64,000 bases of DNA from CADCTB01 sp963768975 (GTDB taxonomy: Bacteria > Actinomycetota > Acidimicrobiia > Acidimicrobiales > AC-14). Within the stretch, counting starts at the first letter, position 1. Each line of letters opens with the position of its first letter. Below, piece by piece: positions 8,326 to 16,949 of this stretch. The translations under genes were made by a program, and so were the position numbers. Where the stretch lies: positions 372,001 to 436,000 of the forward strand of contig CAVYKB010000009.1 of the NCBI GenBank assembly GCA_963768975.1. Direction: 5' to 3'. A model generated the notes under the pieces. That model searched no databases, was not told the origin of the DNA, and saw only the letters and a program-made list of their open reading frames with translations.

Positions 8326-8877
8326 TCATCTGGGTTGTGACGTCCATCCGGTTGACCACACCTGCGCCGGGCTGTCCTCGGCCGCTTCAGCGAAAGCACT
8401 CAGGGCTCCTACCATGCCCTCGAGATCGGCAGGAGCGACCTTCGCCAGGATGCGGGCGATCTCCTTTCGGCGGATTGCGACCGCGCCGTCCACCAGCTCC
8501 TTTCCGGCTGGCGCCAGCGTGACAACAACCTCACGGCGGTTGGTCGCCCTCGGCTCACGGGCAACCAGACCCTTTGCGATCAGCCTGTCGCAGAGTCCGG
8601 TGACCGTCGAGGGGCTGACCGCGAGTAGCTCCGCCAGCCGGCCTGCGTTCAGTGACCCATCCCTGTTGAGCAGCACCAAGGCACGGAACTGAACGAGGGT
8701 GACATCGGCGCCCTCCGGCAGAGACCGGGCCGCGATCCCGACCATCGCCCGCGACGCCACCAGCATGGCGTCGATGGCGGCATCGAAGCGCGCCTGGTCA
8801 AGCGCCGACGGCCTCTTCGGGCGAGTTGCCAATGGTGACGAACTTACTGCTTCCGGGACCGCACAGGACTCCAGCAC
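8326..8877 (-). CDS. MarR-family transcriptional regulator
   Basis: 183 aa with a single winged-helix MarR domain. Visible are VTLVQFRALVLLNRDGSLNAGRLAELLAVSPSTVTGLCDRLIAKGLV (the HTH) and the wing ATNRREVVVTLAPAGKELVDGA, followed by C-terminal dimerisation helices. Members are dimeric repressors that respond to phenolic or oxidant ligands and usually control a neighbouring gene. Here the neighbours are a tRNA and a terminator, so the target is not evident. GTG at 8877 is chosen; a TTG at 8832 would trim 15 residues from the poorly conserved N-terminus. Confidence 0.9.
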   Translation of the reverse strand: MLESCAVPEAVSSSPLATRPKRPSALDQARFDAAIDAMLVASRAMVGIAARSLPEGADVTLVQFRALVLLNRDGSLNAGRLAELLAVSPSTVTGLCDRLIAKGLVAREPRATNRREVVVTLAPAGKELVDGAVAIRRKEIARILAKVAPADLEGMVGALSAFAEAAEDSPAQVWSTGWTSQPR

Positions 8878-8962
8878 ACAACGAAATGAGCGAAGCGGAC
8901 GAAACCGGGCGTACGGCTCCGGTCCGTTCGTTCATCGCTTCTGGAGTGGTGCCAGATGAGGG

Positions 8963-9049
8963 TGCCCGGGGTGGGATTCGAACCCACACGGCCCTTGCGG
9001 ACCAGAGGGGTTTAAGCCCTCCGCGTCTAACCGGTTCCGCCACCCGGGC
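8963..9049 (-). tRNA. tRNA-Leu (anticodon TAA)
   Basis: The minus strand folds as a class II tRNA: acceptor arm GCCCGGG/CCCGGGC, anticodon stem GAGGG/CCCTC around loop CTTAAAC (anticodon TAA), a long variable arm, and T arm GTGGGTTCGAATCCCAC. The discriminator is A and CCA is not encoded. The first 23 bases overlap the 3' end of the GNAT gene on the same strand. Confidence 0.96.
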
Positions 9050-9554
9050 GGGTGCTCATGACCCTACCGTCCAGGTCGAGGGAATAGCCGAGTAGGAGCA
9101 GGCCGCCGTCGAGCACTTCGTCGCCGGCGGGATCGCGGCGGAACCCGGCTCGGTCGTAGAGGCGGTGGGCGACGGTCATCGGGGCGGTGGTGTGGAGCAG
9201 CAGCCAGCGCTTCGCCGCGATCACGGCCCGCTCGACACAGGCCGCCACCAGCCGGGTGCCCACGCCGCGGCCCTGGGCCCGGGGATCGACGGCGAGCATG
9301 CGCATGCCCGCCTCGTCATCGCCGGCGAACCACGCCATCGGCCCCGGTCCCGGGATGTAGGTCACCCCGCCCAGAATCCGTCCTGCGTCGTCGACGTCGA
9401 CCAGTACGTCGACCAGAGCCGCTCGGCCGGCGACGTCGGCCAGCTCTCTCGCGTAGCCGGCGTCCATGTCGTCGCCTAGCAGCGCCCGGTAGGCGGCGAC
9501 GGTGAGGGCGCCGAGCGCCTCATGCTCGGGTGGCTCGATGGGACGGATCGTCAT
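9027..9554 (-). CDS. GNAT-family N-acetyltransferase
   Basis: About 175 aa from ATG at 9554. GNAT motif A is seen as MRMLAVDPRAQGRGVGTRLV, with a following helix and a C-terminal YDRAGFRRD motif. Earlier strands contain GGVTYIPGPGPMAWF. GNAT enzymes transfer an acetyl group from acetyl-CoA to small molecules or proteins; the acceptor is unknown. The last codons (ending at TAG 9027-9029) run into the 5' part of the tRNA-Leu gene by 23 bases with no earlier stop, so a transcript spanning both must be processed through the ORF end. Confidence 0.9.
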   Translation of the reverse strand: MTIRPIEPPEHEALGALTVAAYRALLGDDMDAGYARELADVAGRAALVDVLVDVDDAGRILGGVTYIPGPGPMAWFAGDDEAGMRMLAVDPRAQGRGVGTRLVAACVERAVIAAKRWLLLHTTAPMTVAHRLYDRAGFRRDPAGDEVLDGGLLLLGYSLDLDGRVMSTRPGGGTG

Positions 9555-9633
9555 CGGTGTCAAGGATGCCAAGCCGCCGCCGTCTCGGCAGGGGGTGTGT
9601 GACAGCGGCGTGTGCAGCGGTCAGGCTAGGGAG

Positions 9634-10404
9634 ATGAACGAGCCCGAGGACCGCCCGACCACCCCTCGCCAGCCGGGGCCCCTGGGAGATCCTCCCGACG
9701 CTGCGCCGGCAAGCGTGCCGCCCTCCGGAGGGCCGCCGGCCGAGTCGGTGCAGTCGTTCAGTGAAGCGCCGGCCCCAGAGGCGACATGGGAGGACGTCGT
9801 CGACCCGGAGCCGGTGGCGGCAACTCCCCCGCCCCCGCCGGCCCGCACGCCTCGGACGGTCGTGTCCGAGGCGGAGGACGACGAGCTCGACGACTACGTC
9901 GACCTGCCGGCGTCGCGCTGGGCGTCGCTCCTGGCCACCATTGGCACCGCGCTCATCGGCATCGTCAGCGTGCAGGTGATCACCTCGCTCGTCGAGGGAT
10001 TGACCCTGAAGAGCGAGCAGCGGGTGCAGGTCCCCGACGACCTGTTCCATCGGCTCGGGTACCCCTTCGGGGGCCTCGGCGCCACCGCCCTGGTTTTCCT
10101 CGTGGTTGGCGTCGTGCTGGTGTCGATGCCGTCGGTCCTCGACGAGCTCCTGTCGGAGGCCCAGGACCGAGTGGTAGGGGCGGCACTGATCGTCGCCGTG
10201 GTGATGGGCGTGCTCATCGCCATCGGCAGCCTGCTCGCCGTCCGGGCAAACCTCCACGAGTACGCGGCCAAGAACGTGGCGGTGCCGACCTATGTGCGCG
10301 TCCAGTTCACCAACTTCCTGCTGGGCAGCCTCGGAGCCGCGGCGCTCGCGTTGTTCGGGGCCATCGCCTCCATCAACGAGCGCAGCCGCGAACGGCTCGA
10401 CTGA
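9634..10404 (+). CDS. four-TM membrane protein with Pro/Ala-rich cytoplasmic N-terminus
   Basis: 256 aa from ATG at 9634, preceded by GGGAG. The first 100 residues are acidic, proline-rich and probably disordered. They are followed by hydrophobic segments SLLATIGTALIGIVSVQVI, GATALVFLVVGVVLVSM, VVGAALIVAVVMGVLIAIGSLLAV and FLLGSLGAAALALFGAIAS. The protein ends with a short charged tail. No family recognised. It converges on mazG across a 67-base gap holding a weak CGCGAAG/CTTCGCG inverted repeat. Confidence 0.75.
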   Translation: MNEPEDRPTTPRQPGPLGDPPDAAPASVPPSGGPPAESVQSFSEAPAPEATWEDVVDPEPVAATPPPPPARTPRTVVSEAEDDELDDYVDLPASRWASLLATIGTALIGIVSVQVITSLVEGLTLKSEQRVQVPDDLFHRLGYPFGGLGATALVFLVVGVVLVSMPSVLDELLSEAQDRVVGAALIVAVVMGVLIAIGSLLAVRANLHEYAAKNVAVPTYVRVQFTNFLLGSLGAAALALFGAIASINERSRERLD

Positions 10405-10471
10405 GATCAGCTCATCCCGTTCGCGAAGATGGTGCTCCCCGGCGTTTGCGCCTTCGCGCTGGTCCGAGGCT

Positions 10472-11788
10472 TTACTCCGACCAAACCTGGGTGATCTCGA
10501 CGCCCTGCTGCTCGGCCAGAGCTTCGGCGGCCCGGAAGCGGTCGCGGAACCGGGCGGCGGTGGCCCGCAATGCCGCTTCCGGATCGACCTGGGCCCGCCG
10601 GCACCGGTCGACCAGGGCGAACAGCTCGGCGCCGAGGCCGTCTTCGCCCGCCGCCGGCTCGAGACCCACCGAGGCCGCCTTGCGCTGCACCTTGTGGGCG
10701 TAGAGGAGCGACGGCAGGCCGTCGCCGATCCCGTCCATGATGCTGGACCGCCCCTTCTCGTCCCGCTTGATCTGCTCCCAGTTGGTGATGACCTCGGCGG
10801 GCGTGTCGGCCCGGACGCCGGCGAAGACGTGGGGGTGGCGGTGCACCAGCTTGTCGTGGATGCCGCGGGCCACGTCGGCGAGGGTGAACCACCCCTCCTC
10901 GGCGCCGAGGGTAGCGTGGAACACGACCTGGAACAGCAGGTCGCCCAGCTCCTCTTCGAGGTGGTCGAAGCCCTCGCCGGTCGCATCATCGAGTGCCTCA
11001 ATTGCCTCCAGCACCTCGTAGGTCTCCTCCAGCAGGTGCCGGGTCAGGGTGCGGTGGGTCTGCTCCCGGTCCCAGGGGCAGCGGGCCCGCAGGGTGCGGA
11101 CCAGCTCGGCGAAGCGGGCGACCTCCCGAGCCACGGGCGGGACGCCCGCCGGCAGGTAGATCGACGTGAGGTGGTCGGGCTCGACCTCCTTGTCGAGGTC
11201 GGACCAGGCGACGGTGGTGACCGACTCGTCCGGCAGGCCGAGGTGCTGGAGGACGGTCACCTCTCCCAAGTCGTCGTCCACGCTGAGCTTGATGTCGGAC
11301 AGCACCTGGCGGCTGTCGCACTGGGCGACGAGCAGCGGGCCCCGCTCGCCGGCGGCCTCGACGGCGAACCGCCGGCCGTCGACGGTGCGCACCCCCTCGG
11401 CCACCGGGTCGATGCCGAGGGCGGCCCAGGCCAGGTCGAGGAACGACATCGCCGGCACCATCCGCACCTCCACCCGGTCATCGGCGCGCAGCAGCTCGAC
11501 GGTGCGCTCGGCCACCAGCGGCGACCCGGGCACGGCGTAGAGGACCGTCCCATGCTCGGCGGCCGCTTCGGCCAGCGCGTCGACGATGCCGGCGTAGACG
11601 TCGTCGAGGCTGGCGGCCGACTCATAGACCGGGTCGAACGACACTGCGCCGGCGACGGCGGACGCTGCCGGGTGGCGGGTGGTCCGCAGGTACCGGTGGG
11701 GGATGGACGCCAGCGCCTCCACCGTGGCCGTGGTCAGCAGGTCGGCGCCGGCCGGGCCGAGGCCGACGACCACGACGGTGGGGGGCAC
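10472..11788 (-). CDS. mazG: YabN-type nucleoside triphosphate pyrophosphohydrolase MazG
   Basis: 438 aa two-domain protein. Residues 1-200 are a SAM-dependent tetrapyrrole-methylase-like domain (VVVGLGPAGADLL, LYAVPGSPLVAERTVELL, MSFLDLAWAALGIDP). Residues from about 225 are a MazG domain with CPWDREQTHRTL, the metal-binding helices LLEETYEVLEAIE and LEEELGDLLFQVVFHA, and KLVHRHPHVF. This fusion is typical of B. subtilis YabN and actinobacterial MazG, which hydrolyse non-canonical or excess NTPs to NMP and pyrophosphate. It is the last gene of a minus-strand run mfd, parvulin lipoprotein, mazG, starting 9 bases after the preceding stop. Confidence 0.96.
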   Translation of the reverse strand: MPPTVVVVGLGPAGADLLTTATVEALASIPHRYLRTTRHPAASAVAGAVSFDPVYESAASLDDVYAGIVDALAEAAAEHGTVLYAVPGSPLVAERTVELLRADDRVEVRMVPAMSFLDLAWAALGIDPVAEGVRTVDGRRFAVEAAGERGPLLVAQCDSRQVLSDIKLSVDDDLGEVTVLQHLGLPDESVTTVAWSDLDKEVEPDHLTSIYLPAGVPPVAREVARFAELVRTLRARCPWDREQTHRTLTRHLLEETYEVLEAIEALDDATGEGFDHLEEELGDLLFQVVFHATLGAEEGWFTLADVARGIHDKLVHRHPHVFAGVRADTPAEVITNWEQIKRDEKGRSSIMDGIGDGLPSLLYAHKVQRKAASVGLEPAAGEDGLGAELFALVDRCRRAQVDPEAALRATAARFRDRFRAAEALAEQQGVEITQVWSE

Positions 11789-11796
11789 GGAGCGGC

Positions 11797-12843
11797 TTAC
11801 GGCGGCGACGTGGCCGCGCCGGCGGGACCGGGGACGAGGCCCGCGGTCGTAGTGGCCGTGGCGTCGGCCGGCCGGGCGGGAGGCACGACGCCGGGCGATG
11901 CGCCTTCCTTGTTGAAGGTGCCGTACTTGGGGTTGATCTCGATCTTGGCCTTGGCGATGGTCTCCTGAAGCCAGGTCAGCAGCTTCTCCTGCCCGCCGGT
12001 GGCCATCTTGGCCCGGGCCTCGGACCGCACCTGCTCGTAGGGTGGCACCTGGCGGGAGGTGACTTTGATCACGTGGAAGCCGAACTGGGTCTGGACGGGG
12101 GTGCCCACCTCGTTCACGGGCTGGTTCAACACCGCAAGCAGGAACTCGGGGACGAACCCGGTGCTTTGATTGATCTCGCAGCCCAGCTCGCCGCCCTTCT
12201 GGGCGCTCTGGGTGTCCTGTGACTCTGCTCTCGCCACCGTCGCGAAGTCCTCTCCGCCGGCGATGCGGGCCCGAAGCTCGTCCGCTTTTCCGAAGGTTGG
12301 GACGAGGATGTGGCTCACGCAGGCGTTGGCGAAATCCTGCTTGTGGCTGTCGTAGTAGGCACGGGACGCATCCTCGGCCGACCCCGTGACGCCGTTGAGC
12401 GACAGGGTGAGCAGGTCGAGCTGGGCCTGCCGGAGCACGAGCTCCTCCTGGTAGGCCTCCGGGAACTCCTGGAACACGTCCTCCCCCTCGATCTGCTCGA
12501 TCACGGCCTCCCGGGCGGTGGACAGGTCGTCGGGGCTTGCGGCCAGCTTGCGATTGGCCAGCTCGGTGCTGATGAGCCGGTAGTAGATCTGCCGGGTCAG
12601 GGCCAGGGCGGTGAAGGCGGCGTCGAACGTGCCGGCGCCGGTGCCCTTCACCTGCTGGCGGGACTCGACGAGGCGCAGGTACGGGCCGTTGGCCGCGATC
12701 GAGCGCAGCTCGGTGTTCAGGCTGTCCTCGCTGATCGACTTGTTGTCGACCTTGGCGGCGTAGGAGGAGACCGAGCCGCAGGCGGTGGCCAGGACGGCCA
12801 GCGCGACCACGGGCGCGGTGAAAAAGGTGGAAAAACGTCTCAC
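11797..12843 (-). CDS. parvulin-type peptidyl-prolyl isomerase lipoprotein (SurA/PrsA-like)
   Basis: 348 aa. Signal peptide with lipobox LATAC, then a SurA-N-like helical chaperone region (about 30-165). The PpiC/rotamase domain starts at ACVSHILVPTFGKADELRARIAGGEDFATVARAESQD and continues through KGGELGCEINQSTGFVPEFLLAVL and TQFGFHVIKVTSR. The C-terminus is a low-complexity Pro/Ala/Thr tail. Such proteins act outside the membrane to assist folding of exported proteins. It lies between mfd and mazG on the same strand, an arrangement I regard as common in actinobacteria. The extra Cys pair (in ACVSH and LGCEIN) could form a disulfide. Confidence 0.92.
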   Translation of the reverse strand: MRRFSTFFTAPVVALAVLATACGSVSSYAAKVDNKSISEDSLNTELRSIAANGPYLRLVESRQQVKGTGAGTFDAAFTALALTRQIYYRLISTELANRKLAASPDDLSTAREAVIEQIEGEDVFQEFPEAYQEELVLRQAQLDLLTLSLNGVTGSAEDASRAYYDSHKQDFANACVSHILVPTFGKADELRARIAGGEDFATVARAESQDTQSAQKGGELGCEINQSTGFVPEFLLAVLNQPVNEVGTPVQTQFGFHVIKVTSRQVPPYEQVRSEARAKMATGGQEKLLTWLQETIAKAKIEINPKYGTFNKEGASPGVVPPARPADATATTTAGLVPGPAGAATSPP

Positions 12844-12868
12844 GGTAGGTCGATGGTACCCGGTGCCC

Positions 12869-15800
12869 TCAGCCGACTGGCTCCGGGGGAAGAAGTTGGT
12901 CGACGAGCGTCAGGGCCGCGGTGACCGGGTCGGCAGTCCGGGTGATGGGCACGACGAGCTGCTTGAGGTCCTCCTTGAACACCGCATCCCGGGAGATCCG
13001 CTTGAGCCGGATCTGGGCGCTGAGCTTCAGCTCGACCGGCGACATGCGGAGCACGTTGCGGGCGACGGTGACCTCCCGGATGCCCGTGCGCACGCACTCG
13101 GCCCGAAGCCGGGCGACGGAGATGAGGGCCTCCGCCGGCGCCGGCAGGGGCCCGTAGCGGTCCAGCCACTCGGCGGCGACGTCGTCCACCTCGGCCTGGG
13201 TGGTGACCGCGGCCAGGCGGCGGTAGGCCTCAAGGCGCTGCTCGCCGCCGGGCACGTAGTCGGGGGGCAGGTGGGCGTCGACGGGAATGTCGATCTTGAC
13301 CTCCGCCGGCGGGCGGATGGGCTCGCCCTTCAGCTCGGCCACCGCCTCGCTGACCATCTGGACGTACAGGTCGTAGCCCACGGCGGCGATGTGGCCGGAC
13401 TGATTGGCGCCGAGCAGGTTGCCGGCGCCCCGGATCTCGAGGTCGCGCATGGCGATCTTGAACCCCGACCCCAGCTCGGTGTACTCGCCGATGGTCTTGA
13501 GCCGCTCGTAGGCCTGCTCGGTGAGCTCCCGCTCGGGCGGGAAGAAGAGGTAGGCGTAGGCCCGCTGGCCGGCCCGGCCCACCCGGCCCCGCAGCTGGTG
13601 GAGCTGGCCGAGGCCCATGAGGTCGGCCCGGTCGACCACGAGGGTGTTGACCGTGGGCATGTCGATGCCCGACTCGATGATCGTCGTGCAGACCAGCACG
13701 TCGTACTGGCCCTCCCAGAAGTCCAGGACCACCCGCTCCAGCTGGCCCTCGTCCATCTGGCCGTGGGCGATGGCGATGCGGGCCTCAGGGACCATCTCCT
13801 TGAGGTCGTGGGCGACCCGCTCGATGGACTGCACCCGGTTGTGGACGAAGAACACCTGGCCCTCCCGCAGGAGCTCCCGGCGTATTGACTCGGCCACGGC
13901 GCGGTCGTCGTAGGGGCCGACGTAGGTGAGGATGGGCTGGCGCTCGGCCGGCGGGGTGTTGAGGATCGTCAGGTCCCGGATGCCCGTGAGGCTCATCTCC
14001 AGGGTGCGGGGGATGGGGGTGGCCGTGAGCGTGAGCACGTCGACGTCGGCCCGCAGCTTCTTGATGGCCTCCTTGTGGGTCACGCCGAAGCGCTGCTCCT
14101 CGTCGACCACCAGGAGGCCGAGGTTCTTGAACTTCACGTCGCCAGAGAGGAGGCGGTGGGTGCCGATGACGACGTCGACCGAACCGTCGGTGACGCCGTC
14201 GGCCACCTTCTTGGCCTGGGCGGGGGTGAGGAAGCGGGACAGGACCTCCACCCGCACCGGGTAGCCGGCGAAGCGCTCGGAGAAGGTCCCGAAGTGCTGC
14301 TGGGCCAGCAGGGTGGTCGGCACCAGCACCGCCACCTGCATCCCGTCCTGGACGGCTTTGAACGTGGCCCGCAGCGCGACCTCGGTCTTCCCGAAGCCGA
14401 CATCGCCGCAGACCAGGCGGTCCATGGGCACCGGGGCCTCCATGTCGGCCTTCACGTCGGCGATGGCCTTGGCCTGGTCGGGCGTCTCCTGGTAGGGGAA
14501 CAACTCCTCCAGCTCCTCCTGCCAGGGCGTGTCGGGCGGGAAGGCATGACCCGCGCTCGCCACCCGCTTCCGGTACAGCGCGACCAGCTCCTCGGCGATC
14601 TCCCGGACGGCCGCTCGGACCTTGGAGCGGGTGCGCTGCCAGTCGCCCCCGCCCATTCGGGAGAGGGTGGGGGTGTCGCCACCCGTGTAGTGGCGGACGG
14701 TGTCGATCTGCTCGGTGGGGACGTAGATCTTGTCGTTGCCCCGGAACTCGAGGAGCAGGTAGTCGCGCTCGGACCCCCCGATGGCCCGCTTGACCATGCC
14801 CGCATAGCGGGCGACCCCGTGCTGGTAGTGGACGACGTAGTCGCCGGGATTGAGGTCGTCGAAGAAGCCGGCGGCGTCGGTACGTCGGGGACGGGGCCGG
14901 CGGTGGACCCGGCGCCGGCCGGTGATGTCGCCCTCGACCAGCACGGCCAGCTTGATGTCGGGGAGGATGAAACCCCGCTCCAGGGGCTCGACGAGGATGT
15001 CGGTCCCGACGGTGAGAGAAACGCCGTTCTCGCGGAACATCTCCGCCAGGCGGGCGGCCGAGCCTTGGCCGTCTGCCGCCACCACCACCCGGTAGCCCTG
15101 GGCCAGTAGCTCGCCGACATGGGCGGTGAGGCGGGAGCCGTCGCCGAAGACCGGGTCCCAGCTCCGAGCCTCGATGGCGGTCGTGTCGGGGCCCTCGGCG
15201 ACAGGGATCACCGACCACGCCGGCGCCGAGGTGTGGGCCAGGAGCCGGTCGAAGGGGAGGTGGAGCCGAGGCCACTGGATTTCATGGCGGCTTTCCGCCG
15301 ACCGTCGTTCCACGCCTGCGCCCCACGTCACGGCCAGGCTGGCGGCCAGGGAGGCCTCCTCCTCCAGGAGGTCCTTGGCCCGGTCGCGCATGCGGCGGGG
15401 CTCGACCAGCAGGAGCAGGGCCTTGTCGCTCACCAGGTCGAACAGGACGTGCTCGGCGCTGGTCAGCCAGGGCAGCCACGACTCCATGCCCTCGAACGTC
15501 GCCCCCTCCGCCAACCGCTCCCACTGCTCGCGGCCCCACGGCTCGGCCTTGATGAGGCTGGCGGCCCGCCGGCGGACGTCGTCGGTGGGCACCAGCTCGC
15601 GGCAGCCGAAGATCTCGACGCAGTCGATGTCACGGGTCGAGCGCTGGTCGCTCACCGAGAAGGTCGTCAGCCTGTCAACTTCGTCGCCCCAGAGGTCGAT
15701 CCGGACCGGCACGTCGGCGGTCGAGGGGAAGACATCGACGATCGACCCCCGGCGGGCCACCTCCCCCCGGTGCTCGACCTGTTGCTCGCGGCGGTAACCG

Positions 15801-16303
15801 GCGACGACCAACTGCTCGACCAGGGCCATGGGATCGACCTGGTCGCCCTTGCGGACGATGACAGGCTCGACCTCCTCCACGTGGGGACCGAGGCGCTGGA
15901 CGAGTGAGCGCACCGGGGCCACCAGCACGCGGGGCATCCGTGAGGGGTCCTGGAGGCGCCACATGGTGCGGAGGCGCCGGCCCATGGCCTCGACGCCGGG
16001 GCTCACCCGCTCGAACGGCAGCGTCTCCCAGGCGGGGAACAGGTCGACGTCGTCGGGGCCGAGGAAGGCCCGCAGGTCGGCGGCCAGCCGCTCGGCGTCG
16101 GTGCTGGTCGGCATGGCCACCACGACCGGGTGGCGGTCGCTCAGAAGCGCGAGGCCGGCGATCGTGAAGGCGCGGGCGGCGTCGGGCACGGCCAGCACGG
16201 CCGAGGACGCGCCGGCCAGGCCGACGAGGGCCGGATGCCGGCGCAGAAAGGGAGGGAGGTCTCTGAGGCCTGAGGCCCGAGCGGCCCCTTGAGCGGATGA
16301 CAC
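12869..16303 (-). CDS. mfd: transcription-repair coupling factor Mfd
   Basis: 1144 aa from GTG at 16303, the normal length. An N-terminal UvrB-like module is followed by the RNA-polymerase-interacting CarD-like domain (LNPGDYVVHYQHGVARYAGM). Then come the translocase motor: Walker A CGDVGFGKTEVALRA, VVDEEQRFGV box, LTATPIPRTL, TTIIESGIDMP and QLRGRVGRAGQRAYAYLFF. The TRCF C-terminal domain closes it. Mfd removes stalled RNA polymerase at DNA lesions and recruits UvrA. The frame is open 76 codons further upstream, but that stretch is low-quality antisense sequence over the next gene. It is followed by the parvulin lipoprotein and mazG. Confidence 0.98.
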   Translation of the reverse strand: MSSAQGAARASGLRDLPPFLRRHPALVGLAGASSAVLAVPDAARAFTIAGLALLSDRHPVVVAMPTSTDAERLAADLRAFLGPDDVDLFPAWETLPFERVSPGVEAMGRRLRTMWRLQDPSRMPRVLVAPVRSLVQRLGPHVEEVEPVIVRKGDQVDPMALVEQLVVAGYRREQQVEHRGEVARRGSIVDVFPSTADVPVRIDLWGDEVDRLTTFSVSDQRSTRDIDCVEIFGCRELVPTDDVRRRAASLIKAEPWGREQWERLAEGATFEGMESWLPWLTSAEHVLFDLVSDKALLLLVEPRRMRDRAKDLLEEEASLAASLAVTWGAGVERRSAESRHEIQWPRLHLPFDRLLAHTSAPAWSVIPVAEGPDTTAIEARSWDPVFGDGSRLTAHVGELLAQGYRVVVAADGQGSAARLAEMFRENGVSLTVGTDILVEPLERGFILPDIKLAVLVEGDITGRRRVHRRPRPRRTDAAGFFDDLNPGDYVVHYQHGVARYAGMVKRAIGGSERDYLLLEFRGNDKIYVPTEQIDTVRHYTGGDTPTLSRMGGGDWQRTRSKVRAAVREIAEELVALYRKRVASAGHAFPPDTPWQEELEELFPYQETPDQAKAIADVKADMEAPVPMDRLVCGDVGFGKTEVALRATFKAVQDGMQVAVLVPTTLLAQQHFGTFSERFAGYPVRVEVLSRFLTPAQAKKVADGVTDGSVDVVIGTHRLLSGDVKFKNLGLLVVDEEQRFGVTHKEAIKKLRADVDVLTLTATPIPRTLEMSLTGIRDLTILNTPPAERQPILTYVGPYDDRAVAESIRRELLREGQVFFVHNRVQSIERVAHDLKEMVPEARIAIAHGQMDEGQLERVVLDFWEGQYDVLVCTTIIESGIDMPTVNTLVVDRADLMGLGQLHQLRGRVGRAGQRAYAYLFFPPERELTEQAYERLKTIGEYTELGSGFKIAMRDLEIRGAGNLLGANQSGHIAAVGYDLYVQMVSEAVAELKGEPIRPPAEVKIDIPVDAHLPPDYVPGGEQRLEAYRRLAAVTTQAEVDDVAAEWLDRYGPLPAPAEALISVARLRAECVRTGIREVTVARNVLRMSPVELKLSAQIRLKRISRDAVFKEDLKQLVVPITRTADPVTAALTLVDQLLPPEPVG

Positions 16304-16332
16304 TGCAGTCGAGGGTACCGGCGGTGACCCGG

Positions 16333-16788
16333 CTACCCCGGCGTGGCGCCGTAGGCGGCGGCGCAAGTGTCGGCCTCGGCCTCCGTGGAAGACCGCCCGG
16401 CGTCGAAGTGCATCATGTGGCAGATCTCGTGGGCGACGACGTAGCGGAAGTACTGCTGGCTCACCGGCCCCATCAGCTCGGCGTTGATGGCGACGAACTT
16501 CGAGTTGGGGCAGGGGCCGGCGTACCAGCACGATGCGCCGTGGTGGGCGAACATCGCCGACGGGCAGCGGTAGCCGGTGCCTGGCGGGAGCGGCAGCCCG
16601 ACCGACGCGGTCCAGGCCAGCGCGTCCTCACAGGTGCCCGCCGGCGCCGTGCTGGTCGTGGGCGGGGGCGAGGCGCGGAAGGCGCTCTCCGGCGGCTCCT
16701 GCCGAGAGCAGGCCAAGAGCGCGAGAAGAAGGACGACGTGCGCCGCGGGCCGGCGCCTGGTGGTCGACTCGGAGAAGAGAGGAAACAC
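16333..16788 (-). CDS. HExxH-containing lipoprotein, putative small zinc metalloprotease
   Basis: 151 aa. Lipobox LALLAC27 followed by a Pro/Thr linker, then a compact cysteine-rich domain. VVAHEICHMMHF holds an HExxH motif (His120, Glu121, His124). STEAEADTCAAAYG, 12-16 residues later, offers Glu136 or Glu138 as a third zinc ligand, the spacing of gluzincin-like minimal proteases. Six or so cysteines (for example CWYAGPC) could make disulfides, consistent with an extracellular location. No family is recognised with certainty. It lies 29 bases upstream of mfd on the same strand and may be co-transcribed. Confidence 0.75.
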   Translation of the reverse strand: MFPLFSESTTRRRPAAHVVLLLALLACSRQEPPESAFRASPPPTTSTAPAGTCEDALAWTASVGLPLPPGTGYRCPSAMFAHHGASCWYAGPCPNSKFVAINAELMGPVSQQYFRYVVAHEICHMMHFDAGRSSTEAEADTCAAAYGATPG

Positions 16789-16949
16789 CCGGATGACGTC
16801 GTTCCCCGCCTCGGCTGGGTTCGAAACCGCAGGGCGGACCGCTCAAGGCAGCCCCCTGCACGTCCGATACCCACCGGCGTGACATCGGTGGGCCGGCACG
16901 CCGGCCCGGTACCAAACGCTGGGGAGTTCTTGGCGTGGAAAGGAGTGAC

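Noticed and set aside
8826..9095. Plus-strand frame containing the phrase GGIRTHTALADQRG across the tRNA-Leu
   Set aside because: This is the well-known artefact of translating the antisense of a tRNA; the frame has no other coding character.
10422..10458. Terminator between the four-TM gene and mazG
   Set aside because: Only a 7-bp stem with a 23-base loop and no U tract; too weak to call.
14075..15109. Long plus-strand open frame rich in Gly/His/Leu opposite mfd
   Set aside because: Shadow frame caused by high-GC third positions; mfd motifs are continuous on the minus strand.
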